DNA from: Coralloluteibacterium thermophilum
GTDB lineage: Bacteria > Pseudomonadota > Gammaproteobacteria > Xanthomonadales > Xanthomonadaceae
Length of the DNA stretch: 64,000 nucleotides
Reading direction: 5' to 3'
NCBI RefSeq assembly: GCF_042654365.1
Contig: NZ_JBHSGG010000001.1
Coordinates: 27,576 to 91,575, forward strand
The notes beneath the pieces are model-generated. The model ran no database searches, was not told the origin of the DNA, and was given only the letters and a program-made list of their open reading frames with translations. A program made the position numbers and the translations under genes. How positions within the stretch are numbered: the first letter of the stretch is position 1; each line of letters begins with the position of its first letter. This document shows, piece after piece, positions 1 to 8,439 of this stretch.

Positions 1-238
1 CGAGGATCTCCGGATTGACGAACACGAGCGGGCGCTGCTTGTCCTCGGAGACGTCCAGCACGAGCAGGCGCTTGTGCACGTCCACCTGGGTCGCGGCGAG
101 GCCGATGCCGGGCGCGGCGTACATGGTTTCGAACATGTCGTCGATCAGAACGCGCATGGCGTCATCGACATGTTCGACCGGTTGCGCCACAGTACGCAGG
201 CGCGGATCGGGGAATTCCAGAATGGTCAGCTTGGCCAT
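1..238 (-). CDS. def: Peptide deformylase, N-terminal part (runs off window)
   Basis: Removes the formyl group from the N-terminal methionine of new proteins, a metal-dependent cytoplasmic reaction. Only the first 79 residues are in the window; the reading frame starts MAKLTILEFPDPRL, the usual family N-terminus. Motif 1, GIGLAATQ, is present at about residues 45-52, followed by the strand VHKRLLVLDVSEDK. The metal-binding motifs (EGCLS and HExDH) lie beyond the edge. It is divergent from the LysM gene, as in other gammaproteobacteria where a LysM gene, dprA and smg sit beside def (often with fmt). The ATG at 238 is the only start that fits the family. No strong ribosome binding site is visible. 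Confidence 0.93.
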   Translation of the reverse strand, partial: MAKLTILEFPDPRLRTVAQPVEHVDDAMRVLIDDMFETMYAAPGIGLAATQVDVHKRLLVLDVSEDKQRPLVFVNPEIL

Positions 239-266
239 GACGGTAGAAGTGGTTGCGCGCAGGGGC

Positions 267-294
267 ATTACAAGTGGTGATGCGTCACAGTCTA
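267..294 (-). promoter_or_regulatory. Candidate sigma70 promoter for def
   Basis: On the minus strand TAGACT (289-294) is followed after 16 bp by TGTAAT (267-272). These match the sigma70 boxes at 4/6 and 5/6 positions and would give a leader of about 20 nt before the def start codon. Seen only by inspection. Confidence 0.35.
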
Positions 295-375
295 ACGCCG
301 GGCGCGTGTACGAGCGCTGCGGGGTTGATCTATAGTGCCGCACGCCTGTCCGGGGAAATCAGGTAGATAGCCGCC

Positions 376-1521
376 ATGCTGAAACGGCTTTACGCGGTCT
401 GCGCAGCAGCCGCCGTTACGCTCGCCACCTTCGCCGTCGCCCAGGAGGTCCGCCAGGGCCATCCGGACGTCTATGTCGTCCAGCGGGGCGACACGCTCTG
501 GGGCATCGCCGCGCGCTTCCTGCAGCGGCCCTGGCTGTGGCCGGAGATCTGGCAGGCCAATCCGCAGATCGAGAACCCGCATCTGATCTATCCGGGCGAC
601 CGCATCAGCCTGGCCTACCTCAACGGGCGCCCGCAGGCGCGCGTGGAGCCGGGCCCGCGCACCGAGCCCATGATCGACGCGGTCCCGCTGTCGGAGATCG
701 AGCCCTTCCTGCGCCGGCTGCGCGTGGTCGACTCCATCGACGGCCTGCCGCACGTGGTCGGGCTCGAGGAGGACCGCCTGCGCAGCGCCGCCGGCCAGGT
801 CGCCTACGTGCGCGGCATCCCGGAGTCGCAGCCGGGCCAGATGTACACCATCGTGCGCCCGACGCAGCACTACACCCGGGCCGAGCGCAAGGCGGGCGGC
901 TCCTTCATGACCCGCCGGGTCGACCGCGACTTTCGCGGCGACGTCTTCGCCACCGACTGGCAGGCCGTCTGGCACGACATCAACTACGGCAAGAACCGCG
1001 AGTTCCTCGGCATCGAGCTGATGGACCTGACCCAGGCGCAGGTCACGCGCGGCGAGGGCAGCGGCATCGAGGTCTCGACCCTGGTGCTGCTCGACGAGGG
1101 CCGCGAGGTGCGCATCGGCGACCGCCTGATGCCGCTGGAGCCGCAGCCCTTCGACCTGCAGTTCTTCCCGCATCCGCCGGCCGCGGACGCGCCGTACGGC
1201 AAGTTCCAGGTGCTCGCGGTGGCCGACGGACTGATGGCCGCGGGCCCGAACCAGGTCGTCGCGATCTCGGCCGGCGCCGCCGACGGCATCGACAACGGCA
1301 CGGTCTTCTCGATCTGGCGCGTGGGCGCGATGCAGGCCGACACGGTCTCGCACCGCAACCCGCTGGCCTCGGACAACGACCGCGTGCGCCTGCCAGACGA
1401 GTTCGCCGGCCACGTCATGGTCTTCCGCACCTTCGACAAGGTGAGCTACGGCCTGGTCATGAACGGCATCAAGCAGGTGCAGGTCGGCTACGTGCTCAAG
1501 CACCCCGACGCGACGCACTGA
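376..1521 (+). CDS. Secreted LysM-domain peptidoglycan-binding protein
   Basis: A 381-aa exported protein. Residues 1-22 form a signal peptide ending AVA-QE. Residues about 32-80 are a LysM domain (YVVQRGDTLWGIAARF ... PHLIYPGDRISL), which binds N-acetylglucosamine in peptidoglycan. The remaining 300 residues belong to the conserved C-terminal region of the LysM protein usually found between def and dprA in gammaproteobacteria; its biochemical role is not established. It is divergent from def and 231 bp upstream of dprA. The gap holds a heptamer repeat tract and a strong hairpin, so cotranscription with dprA is uncertain. The start at 376 places the signal peptide directly at the N-terminus. 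Confidence 0.88.
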   Translation: MLKRLYAVCAAAAVTLATFAVAQEVRQGHPDVYVVQRGDTLWGIAARFLQRPWLWPEIWQANPQIENPHLIYPGDRISLAYLNGRPQARVEPGPRTEPMIDAVPLSEIEPFLRRLRVVDSIDGLPHVVGLEEDRLRSAAGQVAYVRGIPESQPGQMYTIVRPTQHYTRAERKAGGSFMTRRVDRDFRGDVFATDWQAVWHDINYGKNREFLGIELMDLTQAQVTRGEGSGIEVSTLVLLDEGREVRIGDRLMPLEPQPFDLQFFPHPPAADAPYGKFQVLAVADGLMAAGPNQVVAISAGAADGIDNGTVFSIWRVGAMQADTVSHRNPLASDNDRVRLPDEFAGHVMVFRTFDKVSYGLVMNGIKQVQVGYVLKHPDATH

Positions 1522-1576
1522 CCCGCCCAGGGCGCCTCCGGCGCCCGCGACCGGCGCCCCGCGCCCGTGGGCCGAA

Positions 1577-1650
1577 GCTGAGCCCTGTGCCCGGTCTCGG
1601 GGCTCGGGGCTCGGGATTTTTGAGCTTGGGTCTGGGACCTGGGGCCCGGC
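1577..1650. repeat. Heptamer repeat tract A
   Basis: A short C-rich stretch (GAGCCCTGTGCCC) is followed by a G-rich arm of seven units in exact 7-nt register from 1599 to 1647: GGGGCTC twice, GGGATTT, TTGAGCT, TGGGTCT, GGGACCT, GGGGCCC. It belongs to the same repeat family as the tracts at 26.8, 42.6, 48.2, 49.2 and 53.0 kb and is the most decayed member. Confidence 0.7.
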
Positions 1651-1663
1651 AGGCTCCTGACTC

Positions 1664-1694
1664 GACGCGGCGCCTCCGGGCGCCGCGTCCGTTT
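1664..1694 (+). terminator. Hairpin terminator candidate after the LysM gene
   Basis: A perfect 11-bp stem (GACGCGGCGCC, 1664-1674, with GGCGCCGCGTC, 1679-1689) encloses a TCCG loop and is followed by a short T run (GTTTCC). It is a likely intrinsic terminator between the LysM gene and dprA. Confidence 0.55.
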
Positions 1695-1752
1695 CCGGCG
1701 ATCCCGTCGCGATGCGCTAGGATCCCGTCACTCCCACGGACGGGACTTCCAC

Positions 1753-2886
1753 ATGGACGAGGCTCACGATGCCTGGCTGCGCCTGCTGCGCGCCCGACCC
1801 AATCCCGATGCGCTGGTGCGACTCGTCGAGACGCACGGCGACGCGCGTGCCGCACTGGCCGCCGGCCCCATCGCCTGGCGCGCCGCGGGGCTGAGTCCGC
1901 GGGCGGTGCAGGCGCTCCGCCATCCCGACCCCGCCGCGCTCGACGCCGACCGCGCATGGCTGGAGGCGCCCGGCCATCACCTCATCACCTGGGACGCGGC
2001 GGACTACCCGGCGCTCCTGCGCCGCGCGCCGGCCGCGCCGGCGGCCCTCTTCGTCGACGGCGACCCGGATGCGCTGTGGCGGCCCCAGGTGGCCCTGGTG
2101 GGCAGCCGCGCGGCGACGCGGAGCGGCCGCGACATCGCCCGCGACTTCGCAGCGACCCTCGCGCGCTCCGGGCTCGCGGTGACCAGCGGCCTGGCGGCCG
2201 GCATCGACACCGCCGCCCACCGCGGGGCGCTGGATGCCGGCGGCGACACCCTCGCGGTGCTCGGCACCGGCCCCGACCGCTGCTTCCCCGCCAGCAACGC
2301 CGCCCTGCAGGCGGAGATCGCCGGCCACGGCTGCGTGGTGAGCGAACAGGTTCCGGGAACGCGGCCGCACCGGGCGCACTTCCCGGCCCGCAACCGCATC
2401 ATCGCGGGCCTGGCGCTGGGGGTGGTGGTCGTCGAGGCGGCCGAGCGCAGCGGCGCCCTGATCACGGCGCGGCTGGCGGCCGAGACGGGGCGGGAGGTGT
2501 TCGCGGTGCCCGGGTCGATCCACAACCCGATGGCGCGGGGCTGCCATCGCCTGATCCGGCAGGGCGCGGCCCTGGTCGAGAGCGCGGAGGAGGTGATCGA
2601 AGGCATCGCCGCCACCGCGCGCGAACTCGGCGTCGCGCTCCGCGCGCGGCTGGACGCGCCCCCGCCCGCCCCTGAATCCCGGCCGGACGGGGCCGACCCG
2701 GCGCGGGACAGCCTGCTTGCGGCGCTGGAATTCGACCCCATACCGCTGGACATCCTGGCGGCGCGTGCAGGATTGACGGTTCAGGATGCCTCCGCCATCC
2801 TGCTCGCCATGGAGATGGAGGGACAGGTGGCCTGCGAACATGGCCGTTACCTCCGCCGCTCCCCGGGATCCGCCTTCCGGACCTAA
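1753..2886 (+). CDS. dprA: DNA processing protein DprA
   Basis: A 377-aa single-strand DNA-binding protein that loads RecA onto incoming DNA during natural transformation. The N-terminal 70 residues are a helical SAM-like region. The Rossmann core starts at about residue 113 with VALVGSRAATRSG and carries VTSGLAAGIDTAAH and VLGTGPDRCFP, all family signatures. The C-terminal 60 residues (FDPIPLDILAARAGL ... EGQVACEHGRYLRR) form the winged-helix DprA_C domain, present in Smf/DprA of gammaproteobacteria. The gene is complete. It is followed by smg 58 bp downstream, the usual order. Presence of dprA alone does not prove competence. Confidence 0.96.
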   Translation: MDEAHDAWLRLLRARPNPDALVRLVETHGDARAALAAGPIAWRAAGLSPRAVQALRHPDPAALDADRAWLEAPGHHLITWDAADYPALLRRAPAAPAALFVDGDPDALWRPQVALVGSRAATRSGRDIARDFAATLARSGLAVTSGLAAGIDTAAHRGALDAGGDTLAVLGTGPDRCFPASNAALQAEIAGHGCVVSEQVPGTRPHRAHFPARNRIIAGLALGVVVVEAAERSGALITARLAAETGREVFAVPGSIHNPMARGCHRLIRQGAALVESAEEVIEGIAATARELGVALRARLDAPPPAPESRPDGADPARDSLLAALEFDPIPLDILAARAGLTVQDASAILLAMEMEGQVACEHGRYLRRSPGSAFRT

Positions 2887-2944
2887 CGACCGGCGCGCCA
2901 CTCCCCCGTCCCTCCGCGCCGCAGCGCGGCGCAGGCTGAGGTTG

Positions 2945-3421
2945 ATGAAAGAGACCATCCTCGACGTACTGCTCTACCTCTTCGAACACTACTTCGCCGA
3001 GGACCCCGACGCGGTCCGCGATCGCGACTCGCTCCAGACCGGCCTCCTCGAGGTCGGCTTCTCGCCCGCGGAGATCAGCAAGGCCTTCGACTGGCTCGAC
3101 GAGCTCGCCCGCCAGCGCCCGGCCGCCGCCCATCCGGCGCGCCGCGACGCGCCGGTGCGGGTCTACGCCGAGCCCGAGGCCGCGCGCCTGGACGTGGAGT
3201 GCCGCGGCTTCCTCATGTTCCTGGAGACCAGCGGGGTGCTCGACGCCGACCAGCGCGAGCTGGTCCTCGACCGGGTCATGGCGCTCGACCAGGACGAGGT
3301 CGACGTGGACGACCTCAAGTGGGTGGTCCTGATGGTGCTGTTCAACCAGCCGGGCTCGGAAGCGGCCTACGCCTGGATGGAGAGCCAGATGTTCGAGGAC
3401 GAGCCCGAGCCCGTGCACTGA
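2945..3421 (+). CDS. smg: Smg family protein (DUF494)
   Basis: A 158-aa cytoplasmic protein of the Smg family; its function remains unknown although it almost always sits beside dprA. The start at 2945 gives MKETILDVLLYLFEHYF, matching the usual N-terminus; an upstream in-frame ATG at 2786 lies inside dprA and would add 53 unlike residues. The conserved block CRGFLMFLETSGVLD and the C-terminal DLKWVVLMVLFNQPG, with the closing MFEDE, are present and colinear with E. coli Smg. It is probably cotranscribed with dprA. Confidence 0.92.
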   Translation: MKETILDVLLYLFEHYFAEDPDAVRDRDSLQTGLLEVGFSPAEISKAFDWLDELARQRPAAAHPARRDAPVRVYAEPEAARLDVECRGFLMFLETSGVLDADQRELVLDRVMALDQDEVDVDDLKWVVLMVLFNQPGSEAAYAWMESQMFEDEPEPVH

Positions 3422-3468
3422 GCCGGGCGCGCCGCGAGGCGCGGCGACATCGTCTCCACCCTCCACGC

Positions 3469-3499
3469 TTGACAGTCCGCCGCAGCGTGGTGGCCTAAT
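3469..3499 (+). promoter_or_regulatory. Candidate topA promoter
   Basis: A perfect TTGACA box (3469-3474) is followed after 19 bp by CCTAAT (3494-3499). The -35 is consensus; the spacing is long. Transcription would start near 3506, about 77 nt before the topA start codon. Confidence 0.4.
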
Positions 3500-3512
3500 G
3501 GAAAAAGGATAC

Positions 3513-3544
3513 GCCCGCGTTTCACGCGGGCTTTGCTTTCTTTT
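3513..3544 (+). terminator. Terminator or attenuator in the topA leader
   Basis: GCCCGCG (3513-3519) pairs with CGCGGGC (3525-3531) around a TTTCA loop and is followed by a T-rich run, TTTGCTTTCTTTT (3532-3544). It ends smg transcription or, because a TTGACA promoter lies just upstream, attenuates topA. Both readings fit the sequence. Confidence 0.6.
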
Positions 3545-3582
3545 GCGCGTGCGGCAGCTGCCGGGACGCAGAGCTTGATGCC

Positions 3583-6054
3583 ATGGCCAAGAACCTCCTC
3601 ATCGTCGAATCGCCAGCGAAGGCGAAGACGATCAACAAGTACCTGGGCAACGACTTCCAGGTGCTGGCGTCGTACGGCCACGTGCGCGACCTGATCCCGA
3701 AGGAGGGCGCGGTCGACCCGGAGCGCGGCTTCGCCATGCGCTACGACCTGATCGACCGCAACGAGCGCCACGTCGAGGCCATCGCCAAGGCCGCCAAGTC
3801 CGCGTCCGCCCTCTATCTCGCCACCGACCCGGATCGCGAGGGGGAGGCGATCAGCTGGCACGTGGCCGAGATCCTGAAGGAGCGCGGCCTCCTCGACGGC
3901 AAGCAGCTCTTCCGCGTGGTCTTCAGCGAGATCACGCCGCGCGCCATCAAGGACGCGGTGGCCAACCCGCGGCAGATCTCCGGCGACCTCGTCAACGCGC
4001 AGCAGGCGCGGCGCGCGCTCGACTACCTGGTGGGCTTCAACCTGTCCCCGGTGCTGTGGCGCAAGGTGCAGCGCGGGCTGTCGGCCGGCCGCGTGCAGTC
4101 GCCGGCGCTGCGCATGATCGTGGAGCGCGAGGAGGAGATCGAGGCCTTCGTCCCGCGCGAGTACTGGTCGGTGGACGCGGACTGCCAGCACCCGGCGCAG
4201 CCGTTCGCGGCGCGTCTGATCCGGCTCGACGGCCAGAAGTTCGAGCAGTTCACCATCACCGACGGCGACACCGCCGAGGCCGCGCGCAGGCGCCTGGTGA
4301 CCGCGGCCAACGGCGTGCTGGCGGTCACCGACGTCGATTCCAAGCAGCGCAAGCGGCGCCCCGCGCCGCCCTTCATCACCTCGACCCTGCAACAGGAGGC
4401 CGCACGCAAACTGGGCTTCACCACCTCGCGCACCATGCGCGTGGCGCAGAAGCTCTACGAGGGCGTGGAGATCGGCGAGGAAGGCACGGTCGGCCTCATC
4501 ACCTACATGCGTACCGACTCGGTGAGCCTCTCGCAGGAGGCCGTGACCGAGCTGCGCGACGTGATCGCGCGCGACTTCGGCACCCAGGCGGTGCCGGACA
4601 AGCCCAACGTCTACCAGACCAAGTCCAAGAACGCCCAGGAAGCCCACGAGGCGATCCGCCCGACCTCCGCGCTGCGCACCCCCGCCTCGATCGCCCGCTA
4701 CGTCGATGCCGACGGGCTCAAGCTCTACGAGCTCATCTGGAAGCGCACGGTCGCCTCGCAGATGGTGCCGGCCACCCTCAACACGGTCTCGGTCGAGCTG
4801 GCCTGCGGCGCCGAGCACGCCTTCCGCGCCAGCGGCACCACCGTGGTCGATCCCGGCTTCCTCGCCGTGTACGAGGAAGGCAAGGACCAGAAGACTGCCG
4901 AGGACGACGAGCAGGGCCGCAAGCTGCCGGCGATGAAGCCCGGCGACCGCATCCCGCTCGGCGCCATCCACATCGCCCAGCACTTCACCGAGCCGCCGCC
5001 GCGCTACTCGGAAGCCTCCCTGGTGAAGGCGCTCGAGGAGTACGGCATCGGCCGTCCCTCGACCTACGCCAGCATCATCCAGGTGCTGCAGAACCGCGAG
5101 TACGTCTACCTCGACAACCGGCGCTTCAAGCCCTCCGACGTCGGCCGCGCGGTCGCGAAGTTCCTGTCCGGCCACTTCAGCCAGTACGTGGACTACGACT
5201 TCACCGCCAACCTCGAGGACCAGCTCGACGCGGTCAGCCGCGGCGAGGAGGACTGGGTGCCGCTGCTCGAGCGCTTCTGGAAGCCGTTCAAGTCGACGGT
5301 GGACGAGAAGATCGAGACGGTCGACAAGTCCGAGGCCACCGGCGCGCGCGAGCTGGGCACCGACCCCAAGACCGGCAAGCCGGTCAGCGTGCGCCTGGGC
5401 CGCTTCGGGCCCTACGTGCAGATCGGCACCAAGGACGACGAGGAGAAGCCGACCTTCGCCTCGCTGCGCCCCGGCCAGAGCATGCACACGCTCACTCTCG
5501 AGGAGGCGCTCGACCTGTTCCTGCTCCCGCGCACGCTGGGCGAGGACGGGGGCGAGCCGGTGACCGTCGGCATCGGCCGCTTCGGTCCCTTCGCCAAGCG
5601 CGGCAGCACCTACGCCTCGCTGAAGAAGGAGGACGACCCCTACACCATCGACCTCGCCCGCGCCCTGTTCCTCATCCACGAGAAGGAGGAGATCGCGCGC
5701 AACCGCATCATCAAGTCCTTCGAGGGCACGACGGTGCAGGTGCTCAACGGGCGCTTCGGTCCCTACATCTCCGACGGCGAGAAGAACGGCAAGATCCCCA
5801 AGGAGCGCGAGCCCGCCTCGCTGACCCTCGAGGAATGCCAGAAGATCCTCGAGGAGACCGGGAAGCCGGTGCGCAGGTTCGGGCGCAAGGCGGCGACGAA
5901 GAAGGTCGCGGCCAAGAAGGCCGCCACCAAGACCGCGAAGAAGGCGGCGACGAAGAAGGCCGCCACGAAGAAGACCGCGGCCAGGAAGGCCGCGACCAAG
6001 GCCACGAAGAAGACGGCCGCCGCGCCCATCGCGCGCGAGGACGTGCCGTTCTGA
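3583..6054 (+). CDS. topA: DNA topoisomerase I (type IA)
   Basis: An 823-aa enzyme that relaxes negative supercoils by passing one strand through a transient break. The N-terminal Toprim domain opens with LLIVESPAKAKTINKYLG. The catalytic tyrosine is Tyr308 in the motif TYMRTDSVSLS. The C-terminal part contains three GRFGPY/F repeats of the Topo_C type rather than the tetracysteine zinc fingers of E. coli TopA; only one cysteine remains there. Residues 767-823 are a lysine- and alanine-rich tail made of repeated AATKK-like units, which probably binds DNA nonspecifically, like histone H1 tails. The start at 3583 fits the family. tsaC follows 25 bp downstream and is likely in the same transcript. 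Confidence 0.97.
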   Translation: MAKNLLIVESPAKAKTINKYLGNDFQVLASYGHVRDLIPKEGAVDPERGFAMRYDLIDRNERHVEAIAKAAKSASALYLATDPDREGEAISWHVAEILKERGLLDGKQLFRVVFSEITPRAIKDAVANPRQISGDLVNAQQARRALDYLVGFNLSPVLWRKVQRGLSAGRVQSPALRMIVEREEEIEAFVPREYWSVDADCQHPAQPFAARLIRLDGQKFEQFTITDGDTAEAARRRLVTAANGVLAVTDVDSKQRKRRPAPPFITSTLQQEAARKLGFTTSRTMRVAQKLYEGVEIGEEGTVGLITYMRTDSVSLSQEAVTELRDVIARDFGTQAVPDKPNVYQTKSKNAQEAHEAIRPTSALRTPASIARYVDADGLKLYELIWKRTVASQMVPATLNTVSVELACGAEHAFRASGTTVVDPGFLAVYEEGKDQKTAEDDEQGRKLPAMKPGDRIPLGAIHIAQHFTEPPPRYSEASLVKALEEYGIGRPSTYASIIQVLQNREYVYLDNRRFKPSDVGRAVAKFLSGHFSQYVDYDFTANLEDQLDAVSRGEEDWVPLLERFWKPFKSTVDEKIETVDKSEATGARELGTDPKTGKPVSVRLGRFGPYVQIGTKDDEEKPTFASLRPGQSMHTLTLEEALDLFLLPRTLGEDGGEPVTVGIGRFGPFAKRGSTYASLKKEDDPYTIDLARALFLIHEKEEIARNRIIKSFEGTTVQVLNGRFGPYISDGEKNGKIPKEREPASLTLEECQKILEETGKPVRRFGRKAATKKVAAKKAATKTAKKAATKKAATKKTAARKAATKATKKTAAAPIAREDVPF

Positions 6055-6079
6055 GGCCGGCGCGGGCCGCGATACGCCG

Positions 6080-6643
6080 ATGAGTGGAACGCTCGGGATC
6101 GACGCCGCCGCACGCCGCCTGCGCGAGGGCGCCGTGCTGGCCTATCCGACCGAGGCCGTGTGGGGCCTGGGCTGCGATCCCATGGACGCGGCCGCCGTGG
6201 AACGCCTGCTCGCCGCCAAGCGGCGACCTGCGGCCCAGGGCGTGATCCTGGTCGCCGCGACGCTGGACCAGGTGGCCGCCCTGGTCGACCTGGACGCCCT
6301 CCCCGCGGAACGTCGCGCCGCCGTGCTCGCCGCCTGGCCCGGCCCGCAGACCTGGCTGCTGCCGGCCCGGGACGCGGTGCCGGCGTGGATCCGCGGCGCC
6401 CACCCGAACGTCGCCATCCGCATCAGCGCGCATCCGGTCGTCCGCGCCCTCTGCCTGGCCGCCGGCATGCCGCTGGTGTCCACCAGCGCCAACCGCAGCG
6501 GCCGGCCGCCGGCCTTCGCCCGCGAGGAGCTCGACGCCGGCCTGCTGGCCGAGATCGACGGCCTCGTCGAGGGCGAGACCGGCGGCCTTCCCGCCCCGAC
6601 CCCCATCCGCGACGCGCTCACCGGCACGGTGCTGCGGGCCTAG
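6080..6643 (+). CDS. tsaC: Threonylcarbamoyl-AMP synthase
   Basis: A 187-aa Sua5/YciO/YrdC protein that makes threonylcarbamoyl-AMP from threonine, bicarbonate and ATP, the first step of t6A37 modification of ANN-decoding tRNAs. Family signatures are AYPTEAVWGLGCDP near residue 21, AKRRPAAQGVILVAA near residue 50 and PLVSTSANRSGRPPA near residue 130. Its length matches the short TsaC form, which lacks the extra Sua5 domain. It lies 25 bp after topA in the same order as in many gammaproteobacteria (dprA-smg-topA-tsaC). Confidence 0.94.
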   Translation: MSGTLGIDAAARRLREGAVLAYPTEAVWGLGCDPMDAAAVERLLAAKRRPAAQGVILVAATLDQVAALVDLDALPAERRAAVLAAWPGPQTWLLPARDAVPAWIRGAHPNVAIRISAHPVVRALCLAAGMPLVSTSANRSGRPPAFAREELDAGLLAEIDGLVEGETGGLPAPTPIRDALTGTVLRA

Positions 6644-6748
6644 GCACGGGCCCGCACGGCCCCCGACGCCCACGCCGTTCGTCGGCCGGCCGAGGCCGGC
6701 GACCCCGGCTCACGAGACCTCGACCCGGTGCCGCCGGAGAATGCCACC

Positions 6749-7369
6749 ATGCCCCCGCGCACCGTCCTCGCCCTCCTGCTGCTGGTCGCGGCGACCGCAC
6801 CGGCGGAAGAGGTGCGCGTCTACCGCTGCACGGCGGCCGACGGCAGCCTGAGCGTGCAGAACACGCCCTGCCCGGAGGGCCAGCGCGAGGAGGTGCGGGC
6901 CTATGCGCGCCCGCAGGATCCGCCGCTGCCGCCCCCGGCGGTGCTGGCCGAGGCGCCTGCGCCCGTCGCCGCGGCGACCGTCCCGCCCGCGCCCGCAGTC
7001 CCGGCGACGACCGTCGCGCCGACGCTGTTCGAGTGCGTCCGCCACGACGGCAGCACCTACCTCGACGAGACCGGCGCGGGCGAGCGCCGCTGGGTGCCGC
7101 TGTGGGCGCTCGGCGTCTCGCCGCGCCGCCCGGACGTGCCCGCGCGTGCGGGCGAGTCGCCGGTCGTGGCCGGCTCGGAGCACGCGCCCGGCACCTGGGT
7201 CGAGGACGTCTGTCGCCCGCTCGGGACCGCCGAGAGCTGCGCGCGCCGGCGCGAGGAGCTGGAGGCCGTGCGCGGCCGTGTCTTCCGCGCCCAGCCGTCG
7301 GAGCGGGCGCGCCTCCAGGCGCGCGAGGCGGAGATCGTCGCGGCGATGCAGGCCTGTCCGTCGCGCTGA
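6749..7369 (+). CDS. Exported DUF4124-domain protein
   Basis: A 206-aa protein of unknown function. The start at 6749 gives the signal peptide MPPRTVLALLLLVAATAPA followed by EEVRVYRCTAADGSLSVQNTPCPEGQ, a DUF4124 domain as found in many exported xanthomonad proteins. A proline/alanine linker leads to a second cysteine-containing block (FECVRHDGSTYLDETG) that resembles a degenerate repeat of the first. The C-terminal segment has paired cysteines (EDVCRP, ESCARR) and a charged helix, so disulfide bonds in the periplasm are likely. An in-frame GTG at 6728 would place seven residues before the signal peptide and is less likely. Confidence 0.82.
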   Translation: MPPRTVLALLLLVAATAPAEEVRVYRCTAADGSLSVQNTPCPEGQREEVRAYARPQDPPLPPPAVLAEAPAPVAAATVPPAPAVPATTVAPTLFECVRHDGSTYLDETGAGERRWVPLWALGVSPRRPDVPARAGESPVVAGSEHAPGTWVEDVCRPLGTAESCARRREELEAVRGRVFRAQPSERARLQAREAEIVAAMQACPSR

Positions 7370-7385
7370 GCGCGGCGGCGCGTCG

Positions 7386-8162
7386 TCAGAACCCGAAGGC
7401 GAGGAAGCCGCCGTCGATGGCCAGGCACTGCCCGGTGACGTAGCCCGCGGCGGGCAGGCAGAGAAAGGCCACCGCCGCCGCGACCTCGTCCGGCTCGCCG
7501 ATGCGCCGCAGCGGCGTGCGCGCCAGCACCTCGTCGTGGTAGTCGGGATCGGCCAGCGCCCCTGCCGTGCGGCGGGTGCGGATGTACCAGGGGGCGACCG
7601 CGTTAACGCGGATGCCGTCCGCGCCCCACTCCGCCGCGAGGTTGCGGGTGAGCTGGTGCAGGGCGGCCTTGCTCATGCCGTAGGGCGCGCCGGTGCGCAC
7701 GTGGGTCGCGCCCGAGACCGAACCGACGTTCACGATGGCCGGCACGTCGCTCTGCACCAGCAGCGGGTAGGCGAACCGGCAGATCTCGAAGGCGCTGAAG
7801 AGGTTGGTCTCGAAGATCGCGCGCCACTCGTCCTCGGCGTAGTCCACAGCGGCGCGCACGAGGTTGCCGCCGACGTTGTTGACCACCACGTCGAGGCCGC
7901 AGTCGAGGTCCTCGATCCAGTCGAACAGCTCGCGCCGCTGCTCGCCGTCGGCGAGGTCCGCGGCGAAGGCGTGCACGCTGCGCTCGGGATGCGCGGTCTC
8001 GAGATCGTCGGCGGCGGCGTCGAGCTGCGCCTGGTCGCGCGCCACGAGCACCACGTCGGCGCCGAACCCCATGAGCGCCTGTGCCGCGGCGAGGCCGATG
8101 CCGGCGCTCGCGCCGGTCACCAGTGCGGTACAGCCGTCCAGTCGCCAGCGTGCGTCGCTCAT
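7386..8162 (-). CDS. SDR family oxidoreductase (tropinone reductase-like)
   Basis: A 258-aa short-chain dehydrogenase/reductase. The N-terminal Rossmann motif TALVTGASAGIGLAAA (TGxxxGIG), the NNVGGN segment, the catalytic Ser and YxxxK (APYGMSKAALHQ) and the C-terminal GYVTGQCLAIDGG are all present. The arrangement resembles the tropinone-reductase-like group, but the substrate cannot be read from sequence; NADPH preference is likely but not shown. The start at 8162 was chosen because the nucleotide-binding motif then begins at about residue 13. It converges with the DUF4124 gene (16-bp gap). Confidence 0.88.
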   Translation of the reverse strand: MSDARWRLDGCTALVTGASAGIGLAAAQALMGFGADVVLVARDQAQLDAAADDLETAHPERSVHAFAADLADGEQRRELFDWIEDLDCGLDVVVNNVGGNLVRAAVDYAEDEWRAIFETNLFSAFEICRFAYPLLVQSDVPAIVNVGSVSGATHVRTGAPYGMSKAALHQLTRNLAAEWGADGIRVNAVAPWYIRTRRTAGALADPDYHDEVLARTPLRRIGEPDEVAAAVAFLCLPAAGYVTGQCLAIDGGFLAFGF

Positions 8163-8244
8163 TCCAGCCTCTCCTCCGCGCGGCGACGTGCCGCGCACGG
8201 ACCCGTGGCTAGGATAGCCCGCCCGTCCTCCCGAGGAGCCGCCG

Positions 8245-8373
8245 ATGCCCCGCCTCGTCCCGCTCGTCCTGATCGCGCTCGCCACCACCGCCTGCACGGC
8301 ACCGCCGGCCGACGACGCCGACCGGCCCGTCGAACCGCGCAGCGAGGCCGCGCCCGGAGCCGCCGGCGACTGA
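8245..8373 (+). CDS. Small putative lipoprotein (42 aa)
   Basis: A 42-codon frame: MPRLVPLVLIALATTACTAP, then a short acidic, proline/alanine-rich tail ending GAAGD. It has a hydrophobic signal segment and a lipobox-like ATTAC with cysteine 17, so a small lipoprotein is plausible. GAGGAG lies 8 nt upstream of the ATG, a good ribosome binding site, and a strong hairpin lies 18 bp after the stop. No known family is recognised. Many xanthomonads carry such entericidin-like or orphan lipoproteins, but this assignment is inference. Confidence 0.5.
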   Translation: MPRLVPLVLIALATTACTAPPADDADRPVEPRSEAAPGAAGD

Positions 8374-8390
8374 GCCGCCCGCTCGAACGA

Positions 8391-8417
8391 CGACGCCCGG
8401 CACGGGGCCGGGCGTCG
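8391..8417. terminator. Bidirectional hairpin between small lipoprotein and sppA
   Basis: A perfect 11-bp stem (CGACGCCCGGC, 8391-8401, with GCCGGGCGTCG, 8407-8417) has a 5-nt loop and sits between the ends of two convergent genes. No T tract is present on either side, which is common at this GC content. Confidence 0.6.
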
Positions 8418-8439
8418 CGTGGGCACTGCGTCCTCGTCG

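Noticed and set aside
3494..3535. tRNA-Glu-like fragment (CCCGC-GTTTCAC-GCGGG resembles an anticodon arm with UUC)
   Set aside because: No acceptor stem, D stem or T arm (no GGTTCGAAT) can be built around it; the hairpin followed by a T-rich run fits a terminator better.
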